Made by a program: the position numbers and the translations under genes
Notes under the pieces: generated by a model
The model's input: only the letters and a program-made list of their open reading frames with translations
The model's database searches: none
Told to the model about the DNA's origin: nothing
Source: CBDHHC01 sp050633205
Lineage (GTDB): Bacteria; Pseudomonadota; Alphaproteobacteria; Rhizobiales; CBDHHC01
Assembly (NCBI GenBank): GCA_050633205.1
Contig: JBOEGA010000213.1
Location: forward strand, 1 to 17,511
Length of the DNA: 17,511 nt
Direction: 5' to 3'
Shown: positions 1 through 7,663 of the stretch, in pieces
Layout: each line of letters opens with the position of its first letter
Position numbering within the stretch: the first letter of the stretch is position 1

Positions 1-1230
1 CAATTTCAATGTAAAAAAGGTGACTGGGCAGGAGCTTTGAAAACCCTTGATATTGCCAAGCATAACAAGCATATCGAGCGTATCGCAACAACCCGCAGCC
101 GGGCTGTACTTTTGACAGCACAAGCTATGGAATTTGAAGAAAGCGATGCCGATAAAGCACTTGAACTTGCGCTGGAGGCCCATCGTATAGCAGTTGACCT
201 TATTCCTGCTGCAGATATTGCAGGCCGAATTCTGGCTTCCAAGGGAAATACAGGCAAGGCAGCAAAAGTTGTTTCACGGACCTGGAAACAAAACCCCCAT
301 CCAGATCTTGCTCTTACATATTCCTATGCGCGTCCCGGAGATTCACCCCGTGACCGGATGCAGCGTATGCAACAGCTAGCTGCAATGAAACCGGATAGTA
401 TCGAGGGGGCGATAGCCATTGCCCGTTCTGCTCTTGATGCAAAGGACTGGGAAGCAGCCCGTACCGCATTGAAACCACTTATTGACAAGGATCCGTCAGC
501 TCGTGTCTGTACTCTGATGGCTCGTGTTGAAGGTGAGCAGGGTGATCAGGGGCGGATGCGGGAATGGGTAGCAAGAGCGGTGCGTGCCCCCAGAGATCCT
601 GTCTGGTCAGGAGATGGTTTTGTATCTGAGAGGTGGTTGCCGATTTCTCCTTTAAGCGGGGCTCTTGATTGTTTTGAATGGAAGGTTCCTGTTGAAACTG
701 TTGGCGGGCATCTGGCCAGAAATAATGATGAAGTTCTTCCTCTTGATATGGTAATTGGCCGTGGTACAGATATTGTTATTGCAGATCCTGATCAGGAAAA
801 AAAAGAGTCCCGGATAGTTGTTAAAGATGAAACTTCCAAGTGGGAGGAAGATGAGAAAAAGGAAGCAGGTCATTCACCTGTTGTAACATCAAGCGGCTCC
901 GGTGAAGGTAAGGCAAATGATGAAATTCCTGGTATTTCATCTGTCGTCGATAATTCAGGTGCAGAAGAAAATATAGTGGGCAGTGTGCGTCCGGGCAAAG
1001 AGCTGGTTGCACAGACCAGTGAGAAACTTCCTGTTCATTCAAGTGATAAAGAAGAAGAGAAGAAGCTTCCTGACACCGAACAAACTGCTCCGGCAAAACC
1101 TAAATATGCACAAAGGCCGGCTGCCCAGCCGAATATTTATGTTGCCCCTCATGCTCCGGATGATCCTGGAGTTCTTTCAGAAGAGGACGAGTATCCTGTT
1201 AAGGAGTATGTTGCAAAGGCATCTGAATAG
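1..1230 (+). CDS. hemY: HemY-like TPR membrane protein, C-terminal part (5' end outside window)
   Basis: The reading frame is already open at base 1 and encodes 409 residues before a TAG stop, so the start lies outside the window; the TTG at 37 is internal. The first residues (a GDWAGAL motif) and later segments such as DWEAARTAL look like tetratricopeptide helices. The stretch with DPVWSGDG, then W-P-I-S-P and CFEWKVP matches the end of the conserved HemY C-terminal domain of Alphaproteobacteria. HemY proteins are inner-membrane proteins linked to late haem synthesis, with an exact role that is not settled; the membrane part would be upstream. After the conserved domain comes a tail of roughly 160 residues, rich in Glu, Lys, Ser and Pro and probably disordered, ending with a PHAPDDPG motif. 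A hairpin terminator overlaps the stop. The family call is fairly sure; the role is family knowledge. Confidence 0.85.
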   Translation, partial: QFQCKKGDWAGALKTLDIAKHNKHIERIATTRSRAVLLTAQAMEFEESDADKALELALEAHRIAVDLIPAADIAGRILASKGNTGKAAKVVSRTWKQNPHPDLALTYSYARPGDSPRDRMQRMQQLAAMKPDSIEGAIAIARSALDAKDWEAARTALKPLIDKDPSARVCTLMARVEGEQGDQGRMREWVARAVRAPRDPVWSGDGFVSERWLPISPLSGALDCFEWKVPVETVGGHLARNNDEVLPLDMVIGRGTDIVIADPDQEKKESRIVVKDETSKWEEDEKKEAGHSPVVTSSGSGEGKANDEIPGISSVVDNSGAEENIVGSVRPGKELVAQTSEKLPVHSSDKEEEKKLPDTEQTAPAKPKYAQRPAAQPNIYVAPHAPDDPGVLSEEDEYPVKEYVAKASE

Positions 1231-1243
1231 GTGCCTTTCTTTA
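1215..1243 (+). terminator. Rho-independent terminator of the HemY-like gene
   Basis: Bases 1215-1223 pair with 1230-1238 (AAAGGCATC with GGTGCCTTT, nine pairs including one G-T), leaving a six-base loop. A T-rich tail (CTTTATTATT) follows. The stop codon lies in the loop and its last base is in the stem. On the minus strand no T run follows, so it should serve mainly the plus-strand gene. Confidence 0.65.
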
Positions 1244-4189
1244 TTATTTAATGGCACTTAACGGGTGACTGGCAGATCTGTTCCCGAACCTCTTAACCTG
1301 ACAACGGCAGGAAAAACCAGTTGCCAGAATTTTTTCATCTTCAGGGCAGTTATCAATCTGGCTTTTCCAGGACAAGTCATAGAGTTTACGGGATGAAGTC
1401 TGATGTTGGGCTTCGTGGCCATAGGCCCCTGACATTCCACAACATCCAACCTGTTTTGTATTTGCTTTTACGCCAGCTGAGTTCAATATTTCTTTCCATG
1501 CCTTGTCAATTTCCGGCATGGATGTCTTTTCGGTGCAGTGTGCGAAGAAACTGGCATTGACTCTGCCTTTACCGGTGTAACCAGTTTTAATGTGATCCAG
1601 ATGTTTAAGAAGGTACTGGTGCAGCGGCTGGAAATCAGGAAGGTCTGTCCCCTCATTTACTGCAGGGTAATCTTTATTCAGTGTGGCGAGATAGCTTGAT
1701 TCAATTACGACCACTGGCAAGTTCAGTTGTTTCAGTATTTCTATATTCTGGGAGTGTTTATTTGCCGCAATTTTAAATGATTTCCGGAAGCCTTTAACAT
1801 GGAGTGCTTTGCCGGATGCTCCTGCGTAAACCATGAAAGGGAAAAAGCCGAGGCGGCATAAACCACGGTATATATCGTGCAGAGCCTGGGCATCATATGC
1901 AACATTAAAGCCGTCTATGAGAATGACCGGTGACAGGGTTTTATGAGTGTCAGGAGGTGCAGTGATGTCGCCGTTCTGAATTGCAGCAGACAGCTCCTGA
2001 GGAGACCAGAGCCTTGCTTCATATTTTTTTAGACGCTTATGAATGGAGGGTGTGCTTGCAGGCGGTGGGTCAATAATTCCCAGGCGTTTTGTAACAAATT
2101 TTGCAATGGGGTTTCTCATGACCATATTTGCAAGGGTTGGCTTTTTACTGATTATATCGGAGAAGGATTCCAGATGTGCAAAGCTTCGGTCACGTAAAGG
2201 CCTACTATGACGAGAATGATATTCTTCCAGAAATTTTGATTTGAGTTCAGGGACGTCAACATGAACAGGGCAGGAAGATGTACAGGCCTTGCAGGACAGG
2301 CAGGCGTCGAGAACGGGGTAAAGTTCTTTTTCAAAAGACTTCAGGTTATTATCATTTGTTGATCGCAATCTCAACCATTCGCGCAACAGGTCAGCTCGTC
2401 CTTTTGGAGAAAAGCGGTAATCACCTGTCGCCTTGAAAGAGGGACACATAGCAACAGACATTGTGCTGTTCAGGCATTGCGCATTTCCATTGCAACGGAA
2501 TGCATCAGAGAAGGTGTCCAGACGGTCATTGTCAGGTACCTGGCGGTTTCGTTTGCTGCGCATCGGAGCTTCATCAATGCGAGTGATCGGGATTTCGGGG
2601 ATGTTTAATGGCGAAGCAAGTTTGCCGGGGTTTAGCCTTCCAGATGGGTCAAACAGAGTCTTTATCTGCCTCATAACATGATAGACTTCATCACCGACAG
2701 TCTCCTGCAGGTATTCACCACGAAACCCTTTTCCATGCTCTCCCCACAGTAGTCCACCATATTTCAGTGCCAGACGTTGCACCTCGTCAGAGATGTTCCT
2801 GAGCTGCCGGCTTACTTCTTTTTTGTTCTGGTTGATTGCAGGCCGTACGTGTATACAGCCAACATCCACATGTCCAAACATCCCATAGGAGGTTTTCTGC
2901 TGATCAAGCAGTTCTCTGAATTCAGTTAAAAAAGCAGCAAGGTTTTCCGGTGGAACGACGCAGTCTTCTACAAATGCAGCGGGCTGGGGGCCGGGGGGAC
3001 AATCAGCCAGAAGACCCACACTGGCTTTACGGGCATTCCAGAATGCCAACTGATCTGAAGCTTCTGTTACAAGATGTACTGCAAGAATATTTTTATCTTT
3101 TTCTGCATGATCCGCCAGTTTTTGAGCCTGTTTTATAACAACAGCTTCATCGTCTCCAGTGAACTCTACAAAATTACATATGGGAGGCTTGCTATTGTTA
3201 TCTGAGCTATGGAATGCTTCAGGAAGAAGTTTTCCCAAAGATCCCTGCAGGGCTTTTTCCTGAATAACATCATCTACAGTTTCAATGGCAGCCGGATTAA
3301 AGGGCAGTAATGTCTGTGCAGATGCAACGGCCTCTATAAAGTCAGCATAGGCCAGTATCACAAGTTTTTTTACTTTAGGAATGGGGGTCAGTTTCAAGCG
3401 TGCCCCCAGAACAATTGCAAGTGTTCCTTCCGCACCGCAAATAATGCGTGTGGGGTCTATTGTATCATCTTTCTGTATGCAGGTTTCCAGATCGTAACCT
3501 GACAGGCGACGGTTTAATCTGGGAAAAGTCTTTTTTATAATGTTCTGTTTTGGGGAGCATATGGAATAGATGTTTCTGCTTAGTTTATCTGCCGTGTTGT
3601 TTGCAAGGCGTTTAAGTTGCCTGGGTTCCATCCATATACGTTCACCAGAAGCAGTCAGTATGTCCAGTGCCAGCACATGATCACTGGTCTTACCGTAAAT
3701 TCGAGAACCTTTTCCTGCCGCGTCAGTTCCGATCATTCCGCCAATTGAGCATCTGTTTGCTGTTGATGTTGTCGGAGCAAAGAACAGGTTATGTTGAGAC
3801 ATATGTTCATTCAGGTCGGAAAGTATTATTCCTGCATCAACTTCAACCCAGTTTTCATTCAGGTTTAGTTGTCTGATCGTATTCAGGTGTCTGCCAAGAT
3901 CAAGCACTATTGCTGAGGTTAATGATTGTCCATTGGTGCCTGTTCCTCCTGCCCGTACAGTAATCGGGAGGTGAGAATAGGTCGGTTCATTCAGCACTCT
4001 TACAGCAATTTCAGCATCTTCACAGCTATCAGGTTTTATAACCATTTCGGGTATAACCTGATAGAGGCTGTTGTCTGTCGATACAGACAGGCGGTCTGTA
4101 ATGTTGGTTGAAGTTTTGCCGTTAAATCCGTTACTAATCAGATCTTCTGTCAGATTTATAAGGAGTGCCGGGCCCGAAAGTGTTGTCAT
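1244..4189 (-). CDS. YdiJ-type FAD-linked 2-hydroxyacid dehydrogenase with 4Fe-4S and CCG domains
   Basis: This 981-residue protein has the layout of the YdiJ family (E. coli YdiJ is about 1,018 residues). The FAD_binding_4 part spans roughly residues 40-270, with RAGGTGTNGQ at 79-88 and CSIGGMIGTDAAGKGSRIYG at 147-166. The FAD-oxidase C-terminal part runs to about 525, with GHVDVGCIHVRP (439-450), WGEHGKGFRGEY (482-493) and FDPSGRLNPGK (513-523). The iron-sulfur part has cysteines at 566, 572 and 582, then C630-x2-C633-x2-C636-x3-C640-P. A cysteine-rich CCG-like end carries C885, VGCCGMSGAYGHE (914-926) and GFSCRCQVKR (958-967). Family members oxidise D-2-hydroxyacids, D-2-hydroxyglutarate being a reported substrate, and pass electrons to the respiratory chain; the substrate here is inferred. 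It starts at ATG with a weak ribosome site and converges on the HemY-like gene 13 bases away. Confidence 0.87.
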   Translation of the reverse strand: MTTLSGPALLINLTEDLISNGFNGKTSTNITDRLSVSTDNSLYQVIPEMVIKPDSCEDAEIAVRVLNEPTYSHLPITVRAGGTGTNGQSLTSAIVLDLGRHLNTIRQLNLNENWVEVDAGIILSDLNEHMSQHNLFFAPTTSTANRCSIGGMIGTDAAGKGSRIYGKTSDHVLALDILTASGERIWMEPRQLKRLANNTADKLSRNIYSICSPKQNIIKKTFPRLNRRLSGYDLETCIQKDDTIDPTRIICGAEGTLAIVLGARLKLTPIPKVKKLVILAYADFIEAVASAQTLLPFNPAAIETVDDVIQEKALQGSLGKLLPEAFHSSDNNSKPPICNFVEFTGDDEAVVIKQAQKLADHAEKDKNILAVHLVTEASDQLAFWNARKASVGLLADCPPGPQPAAFVEDCVVPPENLAAFLTEFRELLDQQKTSYGMFGHVDVGCIHVRPAINQNKKEVSRQLRNISDEVQRLALKYGGLLWGEHGKGFRGEYLQETVGDEVYHVMRQIKTLFDPSGRLNPGKLASPLNIPEIPITRIDEAPMRSKRNRQVPDNDRLDTFSDAFRCNGNAQCLNSTMSVAMCPSFKATGDYRFSPKGRADLLREWLRLRSTNDNNLKSFEKELYPVLDACLSCKACTSSCPVHVDVPELKSKFLEEYHSRHSRPLRDRSFAHLESFSDIISKKPTLANMVMRNPIAKFVTKRLGIIDPPPASTPSIHKRLKKYEARLWSPQELSAAIQNGDITAPPDTHKTLSPVILIDGFNVAYDAQALHDIYRGLCRLGFFPFMVYAGASGKALHVKGFRKSFKIAANKHSQNIEILKQLNLPVVVIESSYLATLNKDYPAVNEGTDLPDFQPLHQYLLKHLDHIKTGYTGKGRVNASFFAHCTEKTSMPEIDKAWKEILNSAGVKANTKQVGCCGMSGAYGHEAQHQTSSRKLYDLSWKSQIDNCPEDEKILATGFSCRCQVKRFGNRSASHPLSAIK

Positions 4190-4583
4190 TTAGCAAGATG
4201 TTCCATCGTCATGTGTATTGAGACTGTATATGACAAATGGTGTGATCCTTAAAGGGGTAAAAGTGTCCAGACCTTTTCCTCTATTTTGAAAATCCGAAAA
4301 GGGGCATTTGTTACCTGCGGCTGTCGTTCTGGATTAGAGCCTGTCGTGTTTAATCAGATTCATTTACCGCAAATTTTTACATTTTAAAGTTTGAAAATAC
4401 TCCAGTGTTTACAATGCTTTAACTGAAGAAGGTGCCCTCTCGCAATTCATTTATTATCGCCTGATGTAAGGGGATGTATAGAAAAACAAACTTTTTCTTC
4501 GGAAGGAGTTGTTCAAACGAGTGCAGTGGCGGATTTATATAAAATCCGCCTACTCAGTTTTATATTGATGATATTTCTACTGA
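4190..4583. other. 394-base gap between the YdiJ-like gene and the DUF4167 gene
   Basis: No convincing gene is seen on either strand. The minus strand must carry the leader of the YdiJ-like gene and the 3' end of the DUF4167 transcript, but I found no clean -35/-10 pair. Structure present: an inverted repeat at 4272-4302 (CCTTTTC with GAAAAGG, enclosing an ATTTTGAAAAT palindrome), a 7-base direct repeat CTGTCGT at 4321-4327 and 4341-4347 (20 bases apart, about two helical turns), and the hairpin at 4528-4550 listed separately. Confidence 0.6.
4528..4550 (-). terminator. GC-capped hairpin after the DUF4167 gene
   Basis: GGCGGATTT (4528-4536) pairs perfectly with AAATCCGCC (4542-4550), nine pairs around a five-base loop, 33 bases past the DUF4167 stop codon. 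The position fits a terminator or 3' end stabiliser for that minus-strand gene. On the minus strand no T run follows the stem, so intrinsic termination is not proven. Confidence 0.45.
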
Positions 4584-5180
4584 CTACAGCAGAGCCCCAT
4601 TGGAAGGAGCATCATTTGTTTCTGCGGGTTTCTCATGTTTCGCCGCTGGTTTGGATGGTGCCTGCTGGGGGGAAGCATTTTCATCCTGAGCACTGGCTTC
4701 AGAACCATTTTTTGCAGTACTGCCATTTCCATTCGGTCGTCTTCGTCGGCGACGATTGTTAGCAGCACCGTTTCCGGTATTCTTCGTGTTGCGAGATCTT
4801 GAGATACGCTCGTTCTTACGATCACTATTATCGCCGTCCTGCGACTGCACCTCAGGGCTATCGTCTGCCTGGCCGTTTGTTACAGGTTGATCACCTGTTC
4901 CCGGTTGAGCATCTGCCTGTGCCTGCTGCTGTGCTGACATAATAATGCGATTGTAATGTTCCGCGTGCTGAAATAAGTTTTCAGCTGCAACTGTATCACC
5001 AGACGACAATGCATCTCTGGCAAGTGAGGAATATTTCTCAGCAATATGTGCAGCTGTTCCGCGAATTTTTACGTCGGGGCCATTTGAATCATAGTTCCGA
5101 GAAAGTGGGTTTTGCATCTTACGGCCGCCGTTATTATTACGTCCGCGGCCCCTGCGATTCTGTTGTCCTTGTTGCCTCAT
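4584..5180 (-). CDS. DUF4167 family protein (probable RNA-binding)
   Basis: This 198-residue protein starts with a Gln/Arg/Asn/Gly-rich stretch (residues 1-22). The DUF4167 signature follows at about 24-80: NPLSRNYDSNGPDVKIRG (24-41), then HIAEKYSSLARDALSSGD and AENLFQHAEHYNRII. The rest is low-complexity and hydrophilic, with a basic patch of six arginines at 143-148 and an acidic/Pro-rich end, which fits a disordered nucleic-acid-binding tail. DUF4167 is common in Alphaproteobacteria and usually lies just downstream of prmC, as here, but its function is not established. The ATG at 5180 has GGAAG six bases upstream. A 452-base gap separates it from prmC, so it probably has its own promoter. 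Confidence 0.85.
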   Translation of the reverse strand: MRQQGQQNRRGRGRNNNGGRKMQNPLSRNYDSNGPDVKIRGTAAHIAEKYSSLARDALSSGDTVAAENLFQHAEHYNRIIMSAQQQAQADAQPGTGDQPVTNGQADDSPEVQSQDGDNSDRKNERISRSRNTKNTGNGAANNRRRRRRPNGNGSTAKNGSEASAQDENASPQQAPSKPAAKHEKPAETNDAPSNGALL

Positions 5181-5231
5181 AGGCTTCCATAGTTACTTTG
5201 TGAACGGGATCTGGCTTTTCAGGCAAACGCA

Positions 5232-5237
5232 ATTATA
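5232..5237 (-). promoter_or_regulatory. Possible -10 box for the DUF4167 gene
   Basis: The minus strand reads a perfect TATAAT here, 51 bases before the DUF4167 ATG. With a 17-base spacer the -35 hexamer would be TAAAGA, a poor match to TTGACA, so this is only a candidate. A second minus-strand TATAAT lies at 5387-5392, also without a good -35. Confidence 0.3.
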
Positions 5238-5428
5238 AAATTACCAAACCCAATTCTTTACGGTTTCATTATGAGCCCCTATGGCTCATTCATCCAAAAC
5301 GTACAGGAAATTACTACATTCTTACCTCAAAAGAATAACATCAAGGTTCAAGCGAATGACTTGCCCAGCACGCTCAAGCGTTTGCATATTATAAAATCTA
5401 TAACAGTTCCTTCGATTGCATTAGATGC

Positions 5429-5460
5429 AATAAAATCCGTATAGCTATCTGAAGCTACGG
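5429..5460 (-). terminator. Possible intrinsic terminator downstream of prmC
   Basis: On the minus strand, CCG then TAGCT pairs with AGCTA and CGG across a two-base TA bulge (5437-5460, eight pairs, six-base loop), followed at once by ATTTTATT. It could end the lysC/ptsP/prfA/prmC transcript about 170 bases after prmC, or act as an attenuator for the DUF4167 gene. The short, bulged stem keeps confidence low. Confidence 0.35.
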
Positions 5461-5632
5461 TTTAACTCAGTAATTCTGACTGAGGTCTTTGAGCTGCGAG
5501 TCAGTCTTTTATCTTTAACAAGTATTTAGCTCGACTGATCTATCCAGCATGCTCCGATGATTCCGCATTTATAGAGGTTAGCCTGAAAGGGCGAAGTTTC
5601 CAACCTTTTTTTTCTACTAACTTCCATAAGTT

Positions 5633-6538
5633 TCATTTTTTTAATTCAGTTGCAATGCACCGGACAATACCCTTTAAATCACATTTATATGAAATATTAC
5701 TAAAGGTCTTTTGCGTATTATATGACATTAACAAATTTTTAACGTCTTTTTCTTGCCCAGCACCAATTTCAAACACTAACCATGCACTATCAGTTATATA
5801 TTCCTGTGTTTGTTTTATTATTTTTCTGTAAGCATCAAGTCCATCGGGGCCGCCGTCCAAGGCTTTTACCGGATCATAGCAGCGAACCTCCGGCATCAGC
5901 TCCGTTATCGATTCTGTTGGAATATAAGGTGGATTGGATACAATTACGTCAAATGATCCAGTCAACCCTTCCAACCAGTCTCCCTGAATAAAGTCTACTC
6001 TATCCTGCAACTTCAGGTTTTCGGCATTTTCCCTGGCAGCTTTTAAAGCATTGAGAGAAATATCAACACCAACGCCTGAAGCTGAACTCAGCTCAGATAA
6101 TAAGCTTAGTATAACACATCCCGAGCCAGTTCCTAAGTCTAAAATCCGCAGCTCTTCATTTTTATGCGAGCGCTTCTCCAGCAGCTCCAGCACAAAGGAA
6201 ACCAGTGTTTCCGTATCAGGCCTTGGATCAAGTGTATCTTTATTCAAGGCGAAAGAATGGCTCCAGAACTCCCTAGAGCCAAAAATTCTGGAAACAGGCT
6301 CTCCAGACAATCTTTTTTTCACATAGCTATTTAATAAAATTGCCTGTTCCGAGGTAATTTCCTGTTCAGGCCAGGCTACAAATTGTTCATAGCTTATATT
6401 ACAGGCAGCACAAATAAGCAGTCTGGCATCCAAGGATGCCGTGTTATTGCAACTTGCAATCAGTTTTCCTGTCAGTTCCCGGTGTGCTAATGATAAAGTG
6501 CAACTACTGGCTGTGGGGTTGTCCAAAAAGTCTAGCAT
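5633..6538 (-). CDS. prmC: Peptide chain release factor N5-glutamine methyltransferase
   Basis: PrmC (HemK) uses S-adenosylmethionine to methylate the glutamine of the GGQ motif in release factors, a cytoplasmic step that improves peptide release. The 301 residues fit the family. Visible marks are the helical N-terminal domain (about 1-85), the PRPDTE segment at 105-110, SAM motif I DLGTGSG at 134-140, an acidic SAM-ribose region near VGVDIS (157-161), the substrate-binding SNPPYIP at 201-207, and YDPVKALDGGPDGLDAYR at 221-238. It lies 21 bases downstream of prfA, its substrate gene, and is surely co-transcribed with it. The ATG at 6538 is chosen because the ATG at 6555 is out of frame and stops after a few codons. 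The ribosome site is weak, so translational coupling to prfA is plausible. Confidence 0.95.
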   Translation of the reverse strand: MLDFLDNPTASSCTLSLAHRELTGKLIASCNNTASLDARLLICAACNISYEQFVAWPEQEITSEQAILLNSYVKKRLSGEPVSRIFGSREFWSHSFALNKDTLDPRPDTETLVSFVLELLEKRSHKNEELRILDLGTGSGCVILSLLSELSSASGVGVDISLNALKAARENAENLKLQDRVDFIQGDWLEGLTGSFDVIVSNPPYIPTESITELMPEVRCYDPVKALDGGPDGLDAYRKIIKQTQEYITDSAWLVFEIGAGQEKDVKNLLMSYNTQKTFSNISYKCDLKGIVRCIATELKK

Positions 6539-6559
6539 GTCCAGCTGTCCGACATAATA

Positions 6560-7642
6560 TTACATTTCTTCCATAGCTGTCAGCTGGTTTGTCTGATCTT
6601 CGGTAATGAGTGGTTCAATAATTTCATCCAATGCATCACCCACTATTATCTGTTCAAGCTTATGCAGTGTCAGTGTTATGCGATGGTCAGTAACACGGCC
6701 CTGTGGGTAGTTGTAGGTACGAATACGTTGAGATCTGTCTCCAGATCCTACCTGTCCACGACGTTCCTCTGCACGCTCATCAGCAAGTTTCTGACGTTCT
6801 GCTTCGTAAAGTCTGGCACGAAGAACCTTCATTGCTTTTGCACGGTTTTTATGTTGAGATTTTTCGTCCTGCTGGCTTACTACCAGGCCTGTAGGCAGGT
6901 GGGTGATTCTTACAGCACTATCTGTGGTGTTAACTGATTGTCCACCAGGGCCACTTGCACGGAAGACATCCACGCGCAAATCTTTTTCTGCTATGTCGAT
7001 ATCAACATCTTCAGCTTCGGGAAGTACTGCTACGGTTGCTGCCGAGGTGTGAATTCTGCCTCCGGATTCTGTTTCAGGGACACGTTGTACCCGGTGTACG
7101 CCTGATTCATATTTCAGACGGGCAAATACGCCCTTTCCAGTAACGTTTGCAATTATTTCCTTGTAACCACCTACTGCTGATTCACTTGCGGACATGATTT
7201 GTACGCGCCAACCGTTTAGCTCTGCGTATCTTTGATACATACGGAACAGGTTACCTGCAAATAATGCAGCCTCATCGCCACCTGTACCTGCTCTGATCTC
7301 CAGAATCGCACTTTTTTCATCTGCAGCATCTTTTGGAAGCAGAAGTATTTTTATTGTGTGGTTTAATTCCTCAACCCTGGGCTCAGCCTCAGCAAGTTCT
7401 GATTTTGCCATTTCCAGCATTTCTGCATCTGTATCATTATCGGCAATCAGCTCTTTTAATTCTTCGATTTCTTTTAGCAGGGTTCTGAGTGTTTTTATTT
7501 CCTCGACCACAGGGTCAAGCTCAGAGAATTCTCTGGATAAATTTACAAATGCTTCCTGGTTTGGGCCGGCTGCCAATTCAGACTGGACAGCTTCCCAACG
7601 CTCAATCAACATATCGAGTTTGTGTTCAGGTAATGCAGACAT
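6560..7642 (-). CDS. prfA: Peptide chain release factor 1
   Basis: RF1 reads UAA and UAG stop codons in the ribosomal A site and triggers peptidyl-tRNA hydrolysis. The length (360 residues) matches bacterial RF1. The protein shows a coiled N-terminal domain (about 1-105), EIRAGTGGDEAALF at 115-128, the codon-reading PxT motif as PET at 189-191 inside HRVQRVPETESGGRIHTSA, and the catalytic GGQ at 233-235 inside RASGPGGQSVNTTDSAV. PxT, rather than the SPF motif of RF2, separates it from prfB. It sits between ptsP (21 bases upstream) and prmC (21 bases downstream), forming a tight operon. The start is ATG; the ribosome site is poorly matched. Confidence 0.97.
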   Translation of the reverse strand: MSALPEHKLDMLIERWEAVQSELAAGPNQEAFVNLSREFSELDPVVEEIKTLRTLLKEIEELKELIADNDTDAEMLEMAKSELAEAEPRVEELNHTIKILLLPKDAADEKSAILEIRAGTGGDEAALFAGNLFRMYQRYAELNGWRVQIMSASESAVGGYKEIIANVTGKGVFARLKYESGVHRVQRVPETESGGRIHTSAATVAVLPEAEDVDIDIAEKDLRVDVFRASGPGGQSVNTTDSAVRITHLPTGLVVSQQDEKSQHKNRAKAMKVLRARLYEAERQKLADERAEERRGQVGSGDRSQRIRTYNYPQGRVTDHRITLTLHKLEQIIVGDALDEIIEPLITEDQTNQLTAMEEM

Positions 7643-7663
7643 TTTCTGGTGGTCTTAACTTCT

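Larger units (their letters stand above)
5181..5632. other. 452-base structured gap between prmC and the DUF4167 gene
   Basis: No supported gene is visible; the only ATG-led frames I checked are about a dozen codons long. The stretch is rich in inverted repeats: ATGAGCC/GGCTCAT at 5271-5289, ATTGCAT/ATGCAAT at 5415-5431 (7 pairs, 3-base loop), a bulged CCG-TAGCT hairpin at 5437-5460, and two mutually exclusive stems at 5466-5484 and 5478-5506. It probably holds the DUF4167 promoter and leader and the 3' end of the prmC transcript, and possibly a small RNA. See the separate promoter and terminator entries. Confidence 0.55.

Noticed and set aside
652..873. Hydrophobic minus-strand open frame opposite the HemY-like gene
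   Set aside because: Its Phe/Leu/Ile content is the mirror of the Glu/Lys codons of the charged HemY tail.
37..1230. HemY-like gene starting at the TTG at 37
   Set aside because: The frame is open from base 1 and the upstream codons continue a TPR-like helix, so the gene is cut by the window edge.
5342..5360. GGTTCAAGC as a tRNA T-loop
   Set aside because: The flanking bases do not form the T-arm stem and no acceptor or anticodon arm is present.
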